Positions 8,984 through 18,171 are shown, counted from the first letter of the stretch. The stretch is 64,000 bases of DNA from Chelatococcus sp. HY11 (GCF_018398335.1 NZ_JAHBRX010000001.1:620001-684000), one strand, 5' to 3'. A program made the numbers and translations. Notes: a model not told the origin generated them from the letters alone.

Positions 8984-10357
8984 ATGTCCGCGCGCGTTCT
9001 CGTCGTCGACGATACGCCCATCAATGTGAAATTGCTCGAGGCCCGGTTGTCGGCCGAGTATTTCGACGTGATCAGCGCCTCGAACGGGCGCGAGGCGCTG
9101 GAGATCTGTGAGCAGAATCGCTGCGACATCGTGCTGCTCGATGCGATGATGCCGGGCATGGATGGCTTCGAGGTCTGCCGCAAGCTCAAGTCGCAGCCGA
9201 GCACCGTTCACATACCCGTCGTGATGGTGACGGCGCTCGACCAGCCGAGCGATCGTCTGCGCGGTCTTGATGCGGGCGCTGACGACTTCCTGACCAAGCC
9301 GGTCGACGACATGGCACTGATCGCCCGGGTGCGCAGTCTCGTGCGGCTGAAGGCCGTGACCGATGAGCTGAGAACGCGCGTGATCGCCTCGCGCGAGTTC
9401 GGGCTTGAGGACGCGCTCGTTTCGGCGACCGCAGAGACGGGGCAGAACGCGCGCGTCTTCATTATCGAGGATCGCCCGGCGACGGCTGAGCGGCTGGCTG
9501 CCGCGCTGTCCATCTATCATCACGTCGATTGGGAGGCCGATCCCCAGCAGGCACTGGCGCGCGCCGCCACGGAAAGCTACGACGTCATCCTCGTCAATCT
9601 CGACATCGGCGGCTTCGACGGGCTGCGGCTATGCGGCCAGCTCCGCGCCTTCGAATCGACGCGGAACGCCGTTGTCCTCATGATGGCCCGGGCCGAGGAC
9701 AAGGAGCGCATCCTGCGTGGGCTCGACATCGGCATGAACGACTATCTGCTGCGCCCGGTGGATCGCAACGAGCTGGTCGCGCGGGTGCGTACACAGATGC
9801 GGCGCAAGCGCTTCGCGGACCGGCTGCGCGACAGCGTCCAGGCATCGCTGGAACTCGCGGTCATCGATCCGCTCACAGGGCTGTATAACCGGCGCTTCCT
9901 CGATGCGCGACTGAGCGCCGCCTTTGAGGCGCCGACACTCGGCACGCGACCGCTCGTGCTGCTCGTGCTCGACATCGATCACTTCAAGGCCGTGAATGAC
10001 CGTTTCGGACATGATGCCGGTGATGAGGTGCTGAAGGAATGTGCCAACCGCATCCGCGCCCAGACGCGTGGTATCGACGTGGTGGCGCGTTTCGGCGGCG
10101 AGGAAGTCGTGATCATGGTGCCCGATGCCACGCTGGAGGCCGCCGAGGCGATGGCAGAGCGCATTCGCGAGGCGATCGAACACAAGCCCTTTTCCGTGAA
10201 CGGCGAGAACGAGACCGTCGACGTCACGGTATCGATTGGTGTCGCCGCGCGGCTGATGGACGATCAGGCGCCTGGCGACCTTCTGCGCCGCGCCGATCAG
10301 GCGCTTTACCAAGCCAAGCAGGCCGGGCGGAATCGCGTCGTCGCGGCTGCTGCCTAG
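8984..10357 (+). CDS. pleD: Diguanylate cyclase PleD (REC-REC-GGDEF)
   Basis: 457 residues: a receiver with phospho-Asp in 'DIVLLDAMMPGMDG', a second receiver-like adaptor ('DVILVNLDIGGFDGLRL') and a C-terminal GGDEF domain. PleD makes c-di-GMP when phosphorylated and controls polar development. The A-site reads R-F-G-G-E-E-V rather than GGEEF; the substitution falls on the fifth, less constrained residue, so activity is still expected. The inhibitory I-site RxxD is present as RGID five residues upstream. 'LTGLYNRRFLDARL' and 'DIDHFKAVNDRFGHDAGDEVL' are standard. It is co-directional with divK and probably co-transcribed. Confidence 0.96.
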   Translation: MSARVLVVDDTPINVKLLEARLSAEYFDVISASNGREALEICEQNRCDIVLLDAMMPGMDGFEVCRKLKSQPSTVHIPVVMVTALDQPSDRLRGLDAGADDFLTKPVDDMALIARVRSLVRLKAVTDELRTRVIASREFGLEDALVSATAETGQNARVFIIEDRPATAERLAAALSIYHHVDWEADPQQALARAATESYDVILVNLDIGGFDGLRLCGQLRAFESTRNAVVLMMARAEDKERILRGLDIGMNDYLLRPVDRNELVARVRTQMRRKRFADRLRDSVQASLELAVIDPLTGLYNRRFLDARLSAAFEAPTLGTRPLVLLVLDIDHFKAVNDRFGHDAGDEVLKECANRIRAQTRGIDVVARFGGEEVVIMVPDATLEAAEAMAERIREAIEHKPFSVNGENETVDVTVSIGVAARLMDDQAPGDLLRRADQALYQAKQAGRNRVVAAAA

Positions 10358-10695
10358 GCTTTGCCCTTGCTCGACTGATCCTGTGATCGGACGATTCAGG
10401 GTAGCGGGTTCCGCTTCGTCAAGAGAGCATCACGGGGGGCTTAACCCTCATCTGGACTTATGCACCGCGAATGCGCGCAAAGCATTGCTTTCGCCAACGG
10501 CTTCGCTACTGTTCAGTCGTGGTGGGCCTTGATGGTGACTGCCCCGTTATTCCCCTACGGAATGCTCAGGTCCGCCGCATCTCCTGGGTCCCGTGGGGTT
10601 CGGCCGGTCTGGAAGCGGTGTTCTGTGGCCTCCTCGAACGCCGCCTCCGACCGGCCACCATTCCCTGTCTGGCCATCGAGATTGGTGCGAAGGCA
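10358..10695. other. Gene-free stretch between pleD and the rpmG terminator
   Basis: About 340 bp holding no supported gene. Open frames here have composition unlike neighbouring proteins and no recognisable motif. A segment around 10565-10590 (CAGGTCCGCC) faintly resembles part of an SRP RNA loop but lacks the GGAA tetraloop. I found no tRNA or other RNA here. Confidence 0.5.
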
Positions 10696-10728
10696 ACAAA
10701 AAAGGGCGCCGCTGGCGCCCTTTTTTGT
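10696..10728 (-). terminator. Rho-independent terminator of rpmG
   Basis: GGGCGCC (10704-10710), loop GCT, GGCGCCC (10714-10720), flanked by A6 and T6 so that the whole 33-bp unit is a perfect inverted repeat. It ends the rpmG transcript on the minus strand and could also terminate pleD transcription from the other side. Confidence 0.9.
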
Positions 10729-10800
10729 GACCGCGTCCGCCGAGGCGACGCTATCGAAGCTCCATCAACCAGCGGGGGGTATCCACCCGCCGGGCATGGA

Positions 10801-10968
10801 TCACTTGATCTTCGATTCCTTGTACTCGACGTGCTTGCGGGCAACCGGATCGTACTTCTTGATCGTCAGCTTGTCCGTCATCGTGCGAGCGTTCTTCTTC
10901 GTTACGTAGAAGTGGCCGGTATCGGCCGTCGACACGAGACGGATCTTGATGGTCGTGGCCTTGGCCAT
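10801..10968 (-). CDS. rpmG: 50S ribosomal protein L33
   Basis: 55 residues from ATG 10968 ([20 protein letters not shown]); the open frame continues upstream, but the family begins here. The sequence '[35 protein letters not shown]' is the proteobacterial L33. It lacks the CxxC pairs of the zinc-binding form, so it is the C-minus paralogue. It is a single gene with its own terminator at 10696-10728. Its head-to-head neighbour is pyrB, with 236 bp between the two starts. Confidence 0.97.
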   Translation of the reverse strand: MAKATTIKIRLVSTADTGHFYVTKKNARTMTDKLTIKKYDPVARKHVEYKESKIK

Positions 10969-11204
10969 AGCGGAAACCTCTTGGCAATCTGTCGCGCTGG
11001 GCTGATAGCACGCGCAATAGGAGAGGGGCCGAGCAGGGCCCGGCTCCAACGTGACTTGGAGATGCTGCATTCGCGCGCGGAAGTCAAGCCTGCTGGGGAT
11101 GCCGCGACACGCACAGGTGACAGGAAGGCGACATGGCGCGATAAGGCCTTACACCGAACAATCTTGTTGCCGGCATCGGAACCCCCTATAGCGATGACTT
11201 CAAG

Positions 11205-12161
11205 ATGACAGCTTCACGCGCCGATCGCCCCCGCGAGTTTCCCCATCGCCATCTCCTCGGCATCGAGGGGCTGACACCCGCCGATATCATCGGTCTGCTC
11301 GACCGGGCGGAAGCCGCCGTCGAGGTCAGCCGGCAGGTCGAGAAGAAGCGCGCGACCCTGCGCGGACGCACGCAGATCAACCTGTTCTTCGAGCCCTCCA
11401 CGCGGACGCAATCGTCCTTCGAGCTCGCCGGGAAGCGGCTCGGCGCCGATGTCATGAACATGTCGGTTGCCTCCTCCTCGGTGAAGAAGGGCGAAACGCT
11501 GATCGACACGGCGGCGACGCTGAATGCCATGCGCCCCGACATCATCGTCGTGCGCCATCAGGCGGCGGGCGCGGTGCATCTGCTCGCCCGGAAGGTCGAC
11601 TGCTCGGTGGTGAATGCTGGCGACGGGGTCCACGAGCATCCAACCCAGGCGCTCCTCGACGCCCTCACAATCCGCCGCAACAAGGGGCGGATCGAGGGGC
11701 TGGTGATCGCCATATGCGGCGATATCCTGCATTCGCGGGTGGCGCGCTCCAACATCCTTCTCCTACAGGCCCTCGGGGCCCGCGTGCGCTGCATCGGTCC
11801 CTCGACGCTCCTGCCTGTCGGGCTCGATCGTTTCGGGGTCGAGATCTTCACCGATATGCGCAAGGGGCTCGATGGGGTGGACATCGTCATGATGCTGCGG
11901 CTCCAGCGCGAGCGCATGAATGGTTCCTTCGTGCCGTCCGTGAAGGAATATTTCCATTTCTACGGCCTTGACCGCGAGAAGCTGTCCCTGGCGAAGCCGG
12001 ATGCGCTTGTCATGCATCCCGGGCCGATGAACCGCGGTGTCGAAATCGACTCCGAGGTGGCGGACGGCGCGCAATCCCTGATCCGCGAGCAGGTGGAAAT
12101 GGGCGTCGCCGTTCGCATGGCGGTTCTCGAGGCTCTTGGCAGCCAGCTGCCGAATAGCTGA
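11205..12161 (+). CDS. pyrB: Aspartate carbamoyltransferase catalytic subunit
   Basis: 318 residues catalysing carbamoyl phosphate + aspartate to N-carbamoyl-aspartate, the committed step of pyrimidine synthesis. Carbamoyl-phosphate motif [12 protein letters not shown] (about 62-73), the K-containing '[12 protein letters not shown]' loop, '[17 protein letters not shown]' and the C-terminal '[18 protein letters not shown]' are all intact. No pyrI-type regulatory subunit is nearby. Instead a dihydroorotase homologue that looks catalytically dead follows 40 bp downstream, the arrangement seen for class A ATCases that assemble with a PyrC' partner. Confidence 0.98.
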   Translation: MTASRADRPREFPHRHLLGIEGLTPADIIGLLDRAEAAVEVSRQVEKKRATLRGRTQINLFFEPSTRTQSSFELAGKRLGADVMNMSVASSSVKKGETLIDTAATLNAMRPDIIVVRHQAAGAVHLLARKVDCSVVNAGDGVHEHPTQALLDALTIRRNKGRIEGLVIAICGDILHSRVARSNILLLQALGARVRCIGPSTLLPVGLDRFGVEIFTDMRKGLDGVDIVMMLRLQRERMNGSFVPSVKEYFHFYGLDREKLSLAKPDALVMHPGPMNRGVEIDSEVADGAQSLIREQVEMGVAVRMAVLEALGSQLPNS

Positions 12162-12201
12162 GTTTAGGAAACGGCGTCCAAACGCCTGCATGAGGTGTGT
12201 C

Positions 12202-13503
12202 ATGGCTTCGGCCCATCCGCCCATCCTGTTCAATAATGCGCGTCTGGTCGACCCCGCGACGGGGCGTGACGGCCATGGCTCGCTGCTGATCGAGGATGGT
12301 GTCATCAAGGATATCGCCTGGGGTGCTGCCGCCGGCGTGCCGGAAGGTGCCGAGATCGTCGATTGCAAAGGCCATGTGCTGAGCCCCGGCCTTGTCGACA
12401 TGCGCGCCTTCGTCGGCGAGCCCGGAGCCGAGCATCGCGAGACGCTGAAGACCGCGAGCGAGGCAGCGGCCGCCGGAGGCGTCACCACCATCGTCTGCAT
12501 GCCCGACACCAATCCGGTCATTGACGATCCGGCCATCGTCGAATTCGTGCAACGACGGGCCCGCGAGACCGCGATCGTCAATATCTGCCCTGCGGCCGCG
12601 CTGACCAAGGGGCTTGCCGGCAAGGAGATGACGGAGTTCGGCCTATTGCGGCAAGCGGGCGCGGTCGCCTTCACCGACGGGGCGCGCTCGGTCACCAACG
12701 CCCAGATCATGCGCCGGGCCTTGACCTATGCGCGCGACCTCGATGCCCTGATCCTCCACCATACCGAGGATCCGGATCTCGTCGGCGACGGCGTGATGAA
12801 CGCGGGCGAGCGGGCAAGCCGGCTGGGTCTGGCCGGTGTGCCGCGCGAGTCGGAGATCATCATGCTGGAGCGCGACCTGCGCTTGCTCCGCCTGACCGGT
12901 GGACGCTACCACGCCGCCATGATCACGACCGCCGATTCAGTCGAGGTGGTCGAGCGTGCAAAGGACGCCGGCCTCGGCGTGACCTGCGGCGTATCGATCA
13001 ACCATCTGGCGCTGAACGAGTTCGACATCGGCGACTACCGCACGTTCTTCAAGCTCGCGCCGCCCTTGCGGCATGAGACCGATCGGATGGCGATGATCGA
13101 GGCCTTGGCGCGCGGCACGATCGACGTCGTGGTCTCCGACCATAATCCCCAAGACGTCGAGACCAAGCGGCTGCCCTTCGCCGATGCCGCCGACGGTGCC
13201 ATTGGGATTGAGACGCTCCTATCGGTCGGGCTCAGGCTCGTTCACAACGAACAGATCAAGCTGCCGGCACTCCTGAAAGCCATGACGAGCCGCCCCGCCG
13301 AGCTGCTCGGCCTGCCGCAGGGCCGCCTCGCGCGTGGGGCGCCGGCGGATCTCATCCTGCTCGATCTCAATCTCGCCTATACGCTTGATGCGCGCGAACT
13401 CAGATCGCGCAGCAAGAACTCGCCCTTCGACGAAGCGCGTCTCGAGGGGCGGGTGCTGATGACATATGTTGCGGGGCGTTGCGTGCACCGCTACGCTGAA
13501 TAA
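12202..13503 (+). CDS. Dihydroorotase homologue, probably non-catalytic (PyrC'/PyrX type)
   Basis: 433 residues from ATG 12202 (GAGGTG ends 5 bases upstream; an in-frame ATG at 12190 is an alternative). It aligns throughout with class I dihydroorotases: '[21 protein letters not shown]', '[17 protein letters not shown]', '[11 protein letters not shown]' and '[12 protein letters not shown]'. However, the metal-binding HxH of D-x-H-x-H is R68/F70, and the His of the usual 'HxST' block is Met 240. The later Asp (SDH, about 313) and a His in 'ILHHTED' remain. Losing both HxH ligands should abolish zinc binding. By analogy with Pseudomonas PyrC', it probably scaffolds PyrB. A separate active pyrC should exist elsewhere in the genome. 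Confidence 0.88.
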   Translation: MASAHPPILFNNARLVDPATGRDGHGSLLIEDGVIKDIAWGAAAGVPEGAEIVDCKGHVLSPGLVDMRAFVGEPGAEHRETLKTASEAAAAGGVTTIVCMPDTNPVIDDPAIVEFVQRRARETAIVNICPAAALTKGLAGKEMTEFGLLRQAGAVAFTDGARSVTNAQIMRRALTYARDLDALILHHTEDPDLVGDGVMNAGERASRLGLAGVPRESEIIMLERDLRLLRLTGGRYHAAMITTADSVEVVERAKDAGLGVTCGVSINHLALNEFDIGDYRTFFKLAPPLRHETDRMAMIEALARGTIDVVVSDHNPQDVETKRLPFADAADGAIGIETLLSVGLRLVHNEQIKLPALLKAMTSRPAELLGLPQGRLARGAPADLILLDLNLAYTLDARELRSRSKNSPFDEARLEGRVLMTYVAGRCVHRYAE

Positions 13504-13528
13504 CCTTTCGCAGGGGCGGGCAGCGGCC

Positions 13529-14128
13529 ATGGGTCTGACTGAGCTTTGGCCGATCATTGTCGCAGCCGTTTTTGGCTATGTTCTTGGGTCCATTCCGTTC
13601 GGGGTCGTGATCACGCGTCTGGCGGGTCTCGGCGACATCCGCGCGGTGGGCTCGGGCAACATCGGCGCCACAAATGTTCTGCGCACCGGCAAGAAGGGGT
13701 TGGCCGCGGCCACCCTGCTCGGTGATGCCCTGAAAGCCACGCTCGCCATCGTGATCGCGGCGCAGTGGGGGGAGGGGCCGGCGCTGGCGGCTGCCTTCGG
13801 GGCCTTCATGGGCCATCTTTTCCCGGTCTGGCTATCCTTCAAGGGGGGCAAGGGTGTTGCCACCTTTCTCGGCTGCCTGATCGCGCTGAACATGTGGGTC
13901 GCGCTGTTCTTCGCGGTGGTGTGGCTGGCTGTCGCCTATTTCAGCAAGTTCTCGTCGCTCGCCGCCTTGATCGCGAGCGCCTTCGTCGCGCCGGCGTTGC
14001 TGATCGCCGACCAGCCGGCGGCCGCCACGCTTTTCGCCATTCTGACGATCTTCCTGTGGGCGAAACACCGCGGCAACATCGTGCGCCTGATGACGGGACA
14101 GGAGAGCCGGATCGGCAGCAAGAGCTAG
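13529..14128 (+). CDS. plsY: Glycerol-3-phosphate acyltransferase PlsY
   Basis: 199-residue inner-membrane enzyme that transfers an acyl group from acyl-phosphate to glycerol-3-phosphate, the first step of phospholipid synthesis. Start ATG 13529 follows GGGGCGGGCAG. Conserved loops are present: '[19 protein letters not shown]', '[19 protein letters not shown]', '[18 protein letters not shown]' and 'KHRGNIVRL'. About five membrane helices are predicted. It lies 25 bp after pyrC' and 96 bp before dprA, the usual alphaproteobacterial order pyrB-pyrC'-plsY-dprA. Confidence 0.97.
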   Translation: MGLTELWPIIVAAVFGYVLGSIPFGVVITRLAGLGDIRAVGSGNIGATNVLRTGKKGLAAATLLGDALKATLAIVIAAQWGEGPALAAAFGAFMGHLFPVWLSFKGGKGVATFLGCLIALNMWVALFFAVVWLAVAYFSKFSSLAALIASAFVAPALLIADQPAAATLFAILTIFLWAKHRGNIVRLMTGQESRIGSKS

Positions 14129-14205
14129 CCGAGAGAAAACGTGGAAGCAGTCTGGAGCCTTGGGAGGCTGGGGAGCCGCTCTCGCTTCAGGATTTAACGG
14201 GTTAT

Positions 14206-14227
14206 CGATAGGGGGAGCTATCGGATG
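14206..14227 (+). promoter_or_regulatory. Hairpin with Shine-Dalgarno in its loop, directly before dprA
   Basis: CGATAG (14206-14211), loop GGGGAG (14212-14217), CTATCG (14218-14223), then G and the ATG at 14225. The 6-bp stem places the purine-rich ribosome-binding site entirely in the loop, 7 bases from the start codon. Such a structure could present or mask the site. Confidence 0.6.
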
Positions 14228-15475
14228 GGGGGACTTAGCCTCAATGACGACCAGCGCCTGAGCTGGCTCAGGCTTACGCGGTCGGAAAGTATCGGTCCGC
14301 GCAGCTTTCGCGCGTTGATCAGCCGCTTCGGCAGCGCCGATGCGGCGCTCGCGGCGCTTCCGGACATCGCGCGACGTCGTGGTCGCCCCCTCCGTATCGT
14401 CACACCGGCAGAAGCCGAGCGGGAGATGACGACGGCCCGGCGGTTCGGCGTGCGCTTCGTTGCACTCGGCGAGGCGGACTATCCCGCACATCTGCGCGAG
14501 ATTGACTCCGCGCCTCCGCTTGTCGCCTTGCGTGGCGATGCCGCCGTCCTTGGTCGCCCGATGGTCGCGATCGTCGGCTCACGCAATGCCTCGGCCGCCG
14601 GCCTGAAATTCACGGAGCGCCTGGCCGCAGGACTAGGTGCCGCGGGCTTTGTCGTCGTCTCGGGACTGGCGCGCGGCATCGACACGCGCGCCCATGCGGC
14701 GAGCCTTTCATCGGGGACGGTGGCGGTTCTGGCCGGAGGCCATGACAAGATCTACCCGGCGGAGAACGAGGCGCTGGCGGGCCGCATCCTCGCATCCGGC
14801 GCGGTGCTCTCCGAGATGCCGATGGGCTACGAACCCCGGGGACGGGATTTTCCGCGGCGCAACCGTATCGTGTCGGGGCTGTGCCTTGGCGTTGTCGTCG
14901 TCGAGGCGGCTCGCCGCTCCGGCTCGCTCATCACCGCGCGCTTCGCGGCGGAACAGGGGCGGGAGGTCTTCGCCGTGCCCGGTTCCCCGCTCGACCCGCG
15001 CGCGGAGGGTACCAACGACCTGATCCGCGACGGCGCCACCCTCTGCGCCGATCCAGACCACGTCATCGCTGCGCTCGCCCCGCTCATCGGCCGAGAAGCC
15101 CAGCCCGGCGGCGCCTGGAACGACCGGCCCGTTGATCGGAGCGGCGAGCCCCTCTGGGAGGAGCTGGAGGGGCTTGATATCGAGCCGCCTCCGGCGGTGC
15201 CGATCCAGCGGGATTACTTGGCTCAAGGGCTCGACCCCGATGGGGACGAGGCGGAAGGCATACACGAAGCCTCTCCCGATGGGGGGGCACTCGCGGAGGG
15301 CCATTCGCCCCATGGCCGACATCTTCTCGCGCTGCTTGGTCCGCAACCGGTCCCGCTCGATGATCTCAGCCGTGTATCGGGGCTCGCGGCACGCGAGATC
15401 CAGCGCGCGATCGTCGAACTCGAGCTCGGCGGCTTTGTGCTTCGCCACGCCAACAACAGCGTTTCACTGAAGTGA
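14225..15475 (+). CDS. dprA: DNA-processing protein DprA
   Basis: 416 residues. DprA loads RecA on incoming single-stranded DNA during transformation. An N-terminal SAM-like region ('[28 protein letters not shown]') precedes the Rossmann core with '[16 protein letters not shown]', '[17 protein letters not shown]', '[17 protein letters not shown]', '[11 protein letters not shown]' and '[30 protein letters not shown]'. A linker of roughly 80 residues leads to a C-terminal winged helix (DML1-like, '[23 protein letters not shown]'). In most Hyphomicrobiales topA follows directly. Here the next sequence is a palindromic repeat and cyaC on the opposite strand. Confidence 0.97.
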   Translation: MGGLSLNDDQRLSWLRLTRSESIGPRSFRALISRFGSADAALAALPDIARRRGRPLRIVTPAEAEREMTTARRFGVRFVALGEADYPAHLREIDSAPPLVALRGDAAVLGRPMVAIVGSRNASAAGLKFTERLAAGLGAAGFVVVSGLARGIDTRAHAASLSSGTVAVLAGGHDKIYPAENEALAGRILASGAVLSEMPMGYEPRGRDFPRRNRIVSGLCLGVVVVEAARRSGSLITARFAAEQGREVFAVPGSPLDPRAEGTNDLIRDGATLCADPDHVIAALAPLIGREAQPGGAWNDRPVDRSGEPLWEELEGLDIEPPPAVPIQRDYLAQGLDPDGDEAEGIHEASPDGGALAEGHSPHGRHLLALLGPQPVPLDDLSRVSGLAAREIQRAIVELELGGFVLRHANNSVSLK

Positions 15476-15492
15476 CCGCGCGAAACAAAGCC

Positions 15493-15535
15493 TTAGAGCG
15501 CGTTTTGACCTGATTGCATCAGATCGGCGCTCTAA
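15493..15535. repeat. Palindromic intergenic element (TTAGAGCGC...GCGCTCTAA)
   Basis: TTAGAGCGC (15493-15501) is perfectly inverted at 15527-15535. It sits between the convergent dprA and cyaC genes. A second small palindrome, GAGCATGCTC (15584-15593), abuts and overlaps the cyaC stop codon. The (T)AGAGC...GCTCTA boundary is shared with the element at 17690. Confidence 0.7.
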
Positions 15536-15592
15536 GCTCTTTTATTTCAAGCATAATCATCGATTCTCGTAACACTCCTGTCGGAGCATGCT

Positions 15593-17341
15593 CTAGCCTT
15601 GCGGGGTCAGCTCCACGGGCTGCCTGTCGCCCATCTTTTCCGCCATGACCGCGAAGTCGGTCACAGCGTAGATATGTTCGGTCTTGCGGCGGCCGCGCAC
15701 GGTGATCTCATGCCGCGGACAGCCGTCGAGCGTCAGCCCCGAGCCGGCGAGCGCGGATTCGGAGACTACCGCGAAAGCCTTGAATTCCTTGGTCATCGCC
15801 TCAAGCCGACTCGCGGTGTTGACGGTGTCTCCCAGAGCCGTGAGGGCGCCGTTGTTGCGACCATTTATCGACAGCTCGGTCGCGGCGCCGACACGCCCGA
15901 GGACCGCCGGTCCGGTATGAATGCCGATCCCCATGCGCAGGGGCTGGCGCAGGGTCGCGGCGAACTCGCGATTGATCTCGTCGAGCGCGGCCTGCATGGC
16001 GCGGGCGGCGAGAAGGGCATTGCGGCTGCCGGCGCCCTGCGCCGGGGCTATGCCGAACAGCGCCATGATGCCATCGCCGAGAAACTTGTCGACGATGCCG
16101 TCGTGGGAGCGAATGGCTTCCGACATCAGCTCGAAATACCGGTTGAGGAGAAACACGGAATCGTAAGGATAGATGCGCTCCGTCAGCGCGGTGAAGTCGC
16201 GCAGATCCGTGAACATGACCGTGACACGGCGCTCGATGCCCCAGCGATAAGGATCGGCGCGGCTCCCCGGCGGATCGGGCTCGGCGATCGCGACCAGGCG
16301 ACGCAACGTCAGGGAGTGGGTCGGCCTGATCTGGCACGCCAGGCGCACGCCCGTCGGCGCGTTGATGCGCTCCAGAGCCGCCGCCTCGCTCGCCAGCGGC
16401 GGCGGGAGATCGTCCAGCCCTTCGGTGATCAGGACCCGGCAGGTGCTGCAGCGTCCACGCCCGCCACAGGCGGCCGCGTGGGGAATGCCGTTGGCGCGGC
16501 TGATCTCCAGCAGCGTCGGCCCGGGATGCGCGCGGACCACCTTCAGGCCGGCGTATCTCACGGAGAAACCCGGTCGTATGCGCGCGATCACAAGCCGCGC
16601 CACGAGGACGAACAACACGCCGCCAGCGACAGTGAGAAGAACCGCGATGCCGGCGTTGGTCAGTTTCTCCAGATCCTGCGCTTGCTGCGGGGTTAGCGCG
16701 GTACCGGGGGCGATCACCTCCAGCCGGCGGGCACTTTCCGTGAAGCCGAGAATGCCGAGGGCGGGGACGAGCACGGCGAGCGCGAGAAGCCAGGGGACAA
16801 GCCGCGTGTAGAAGGCTTTTGTCGAGAGCCAGAAGTGCAAGCCGATGCAGCCATGCAGCCAGACGATAACGAGCAGCAGTGGCTGTTGTACGGCGAGACT
16901 GGGCCACATGCTCCGCAAAACATTCGCGTAGCGGTCGTCGAGGCCGTAAAGCAGGCTCATACCCCGGGTGGCGAGGATGTGCTGCAGCAGCCAGAATGGA
17001 ATGGCGAGGCCAAGCGCGAGCTGAAGCGCCTCGCTGAAGGGCATGCGCCAAGTCGCGCGACGCACGAGTTTCCAGAGGCCCAGGCTGATATGCAGGACAA
17101 GTGAGCCATAGAGGAGCACGCTGCCAGGCAGCGAGCGCCAGAAGGCACGCCGCACGACCTCGAAAGCCTCCATCCATACGAGATCGACAACGCCGAGCGC
17201 GTTGTTCACGAAATGGGCGAAGGCGAAGATGAAGAGGACGATGCCGGATGCGAGACGCAGTCTGGCAATGGTCAGCTGGCTACGGGAGAACGGTTGGTGC
17301 AGCCACGCGGCTCCGGTGCCCCATACGCCTCTAAGGTCCAT
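15593..17341 (-). CDS. cyaC: Membrane diheme/[2Fe-2S]/class III adenylate cyclase, CyaC-like
   Basis: 582 residues in three parts. Residues about 25-255 form a six-helix membrane domain with His 43, 84, 121 and 163 (and 169), like the tetra-His signature of diheme-b succinate:quinone oxidoreductase anchors. Residues about 260-345 form a plant-type ferredoxin domain with Cys 292, 298, 301 and 336 (C-x5-C-x2-C...C). Residues 372-560 form a class III cyclase domain with metal Asp 379 (FTDL) and Asp 423 (LGDGI), adenine-type Lys 419, Asp 505 and the transition-state N508/R512 pair. Sinorhizobium CyaC has the same plan and is a quinone-responsive cAMP producer, so redox control of cAMP is inferred. 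The gene is monocistronic. Confidence 0.92.
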   Translation of the reverse strand: MDLRGVWGTGAAWLHQPFSRSQLTIARLRLASGIVLFIFAFAHFVNNALGVVDLVWMEAFEVVRRAFWRSLPGSVLLYGSLVLHISLGLWKLVRRATWRMPFSEALQLALGLAIPFWLLQHILATRGMSLLYGLDDRYANVLRSMWPSLAVQQPLLLVIVWLHGCIGLHFWLSTKAFYTRLVPWLLALAVLVPALGILGFTESARRLEVIAPGTALTPQQAQDLEKLTNAGIAVLLTVAGGVLFVLVARLVIARIRPGFSVRYAGLKVVRAHPGPTLLEISRANGIPHAAACGGRGRCSTCRVLITEGLDDLPPPLASEAAALERINAPTGVRLACQIRPTHSLTLRRLVAIAEPDPPGSRADPYRWGIERRVTVMFTDLRDFTALTERIYPYDSVFLLNRYFELMSEAIRSHDGIVDKFLGDGIMALFGIAPAQGAGSRNALLAARAMQAALDEINREFAATLRQPLRMGIGIHTGPAVLGRVGAATELSINGRNNGALTALGDTVNTASRLEAMTKEFKAFAVVSESALAGSGLTLDGCPRHEITVRGRRKTEHIYAVTDFAVMAEKMGDRQPVELTPQG

Positions 17342-17689
17342 ACAAATCCATCACCTGGCTCTCGCGCCTGACTCCCACGCAGAATCAAGCATAGCCTATT
17401 GATGGGGTCCATGGCGCCAAAAGTCCTTGTGTTTGGAGGAAGCCGTGCGCTTGGCGGCTTGCCGCTGTTCCGCGTGCACCCGGCCAATTTGCGCTGTGCT
17501 CAGCGCCGATGGCGAAAGCAAATGGGGCGTGCCTAAAGATGCCAAGGCCGCGCCAAGGGGCGTGTGCATCTTCAGGCCATGGCGACCTGGCAGCTCCGCC
17601 GACCAGGATCAATCGACACTCGAGAATTGCCGAGGAGATACCGTTGTCGTCACCGGGTTTGTCCCGAGGTCGGATTTATCTGATTTCGG

Positions 17690-17733
17690 CTAGAGCAATT
17701 GCGGCGAACTCCGGTTCACCGGAATTGCTCTAG
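17690..17733. repeat. Palindromic element CTAGAGCAATT...AATTGCTCTAG
   Basis: An 11-bp perfect inverted repeat (17690-17700 and 17723-17733) encloses GCGGCGAACTCCGGTTCACCGG. This is the layout of short palindromes widely dispersed in rhizobial-type genomes. No open frame crosses it convincingly. Confidence 0.75.
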
Positions 17734-17746
17734 GCCTTTGTCCTGA

Positions 17747-17793
17747 AGCATTTTCTTCACGCGAACCGGTTTCCACTTCGCTCGGAAATGCTC
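17747..17793. repeat. Palindromic element AGCATTTTC...GGAAATGCTC
   Basis: AGCATTTTC (17747-17755) is inverted as GGAAATGCT (17784-17792), enclosing TTCACGCGAACCGGTTTCCACTTC-type sequence split over the centre. I recognise GCGAACCGG...CCACTTCGCTC as a recurrent intergenic motif of Hyphomicrobiales. It lies 13 bp after the previous element. Confidence 0.7.
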
Positions 17794-17831
17794 CAGTGAT
17801 CCCGACCGGAAAGGCCCGCCAATCCACCGGG

Positions 17832-17854
17832 ATGGCCGGGACAAGCCCGGCCAT
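17832..17854. repeat. Small hairpin element ATGGCCGGG-ACAAG-CCCGGCCAT
   Basis: A perfect 9-bp stem with a 5-base loop, followed by GACA. The motif 'GGCCGGGACAAGCCCGGCCATGAC' type is common between genes in this order; here it is the third repeat in about 165 bp. Confidence 0.7.
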
Positions 17855-18171
17855 GACAGCTGAGAACACTGGATGTCGAACTGGTCCTAAAAAGGAGAGA
17901 GTGCCAAGCCTGATGGTTTCGTCACGGCGCCATGGTCTTATGCTCTGCATATGGCAGAGCGGGTGAGGGTGCTGCATATGCATCTGACAAAGGCTTAAGG
18001 TCGGTTCCCTCAGCGGTGGTGGTGTATCAAAGCCACGGAGTGCCGGTCGCGCGAAAATAAGAGCGCATCACGCAGCACTGACTTACAAGGCTGGATGATC
18101 CAAAAAATACCGCTCAATATTGTTTTCTGATCTGGCTATTGCGCGGATATTTCTTCAAGTCGATTTGCTTG

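Larger units (their letters stand above)
17342..18171. other. Gene-free, repeat-bearing stretch upstream of cyaC
   Basis: About 830 bp without a supportable gene. It contains three palindromic elements (17690-17733, 17747-17793, 17832-17854) and, towards 18050-18171, sequence that is clearly more AT-rich than the surroundings. Open frames here are short and their translations look like non-coding high-GC sequence. The cyaC promoter should lie near 17342-17450. This may be a decayed gene region used as a landing site for repeats. Confidence 0.6.

Noticed and set aside
10565-10590. CTCAGGTCCGCC resembling the bacterial SRP RNA core
   Set aside because: The GGAA tetraloop and the complementary AGCAGCC strand are missing.
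17412-17733. Short plus-strand open frames upstream of cyaC as possible genes
   Set aside because: No ribosome-binding site, translations resemble non-coding high-GC sequence, and a palindromic repeat interrupts them.
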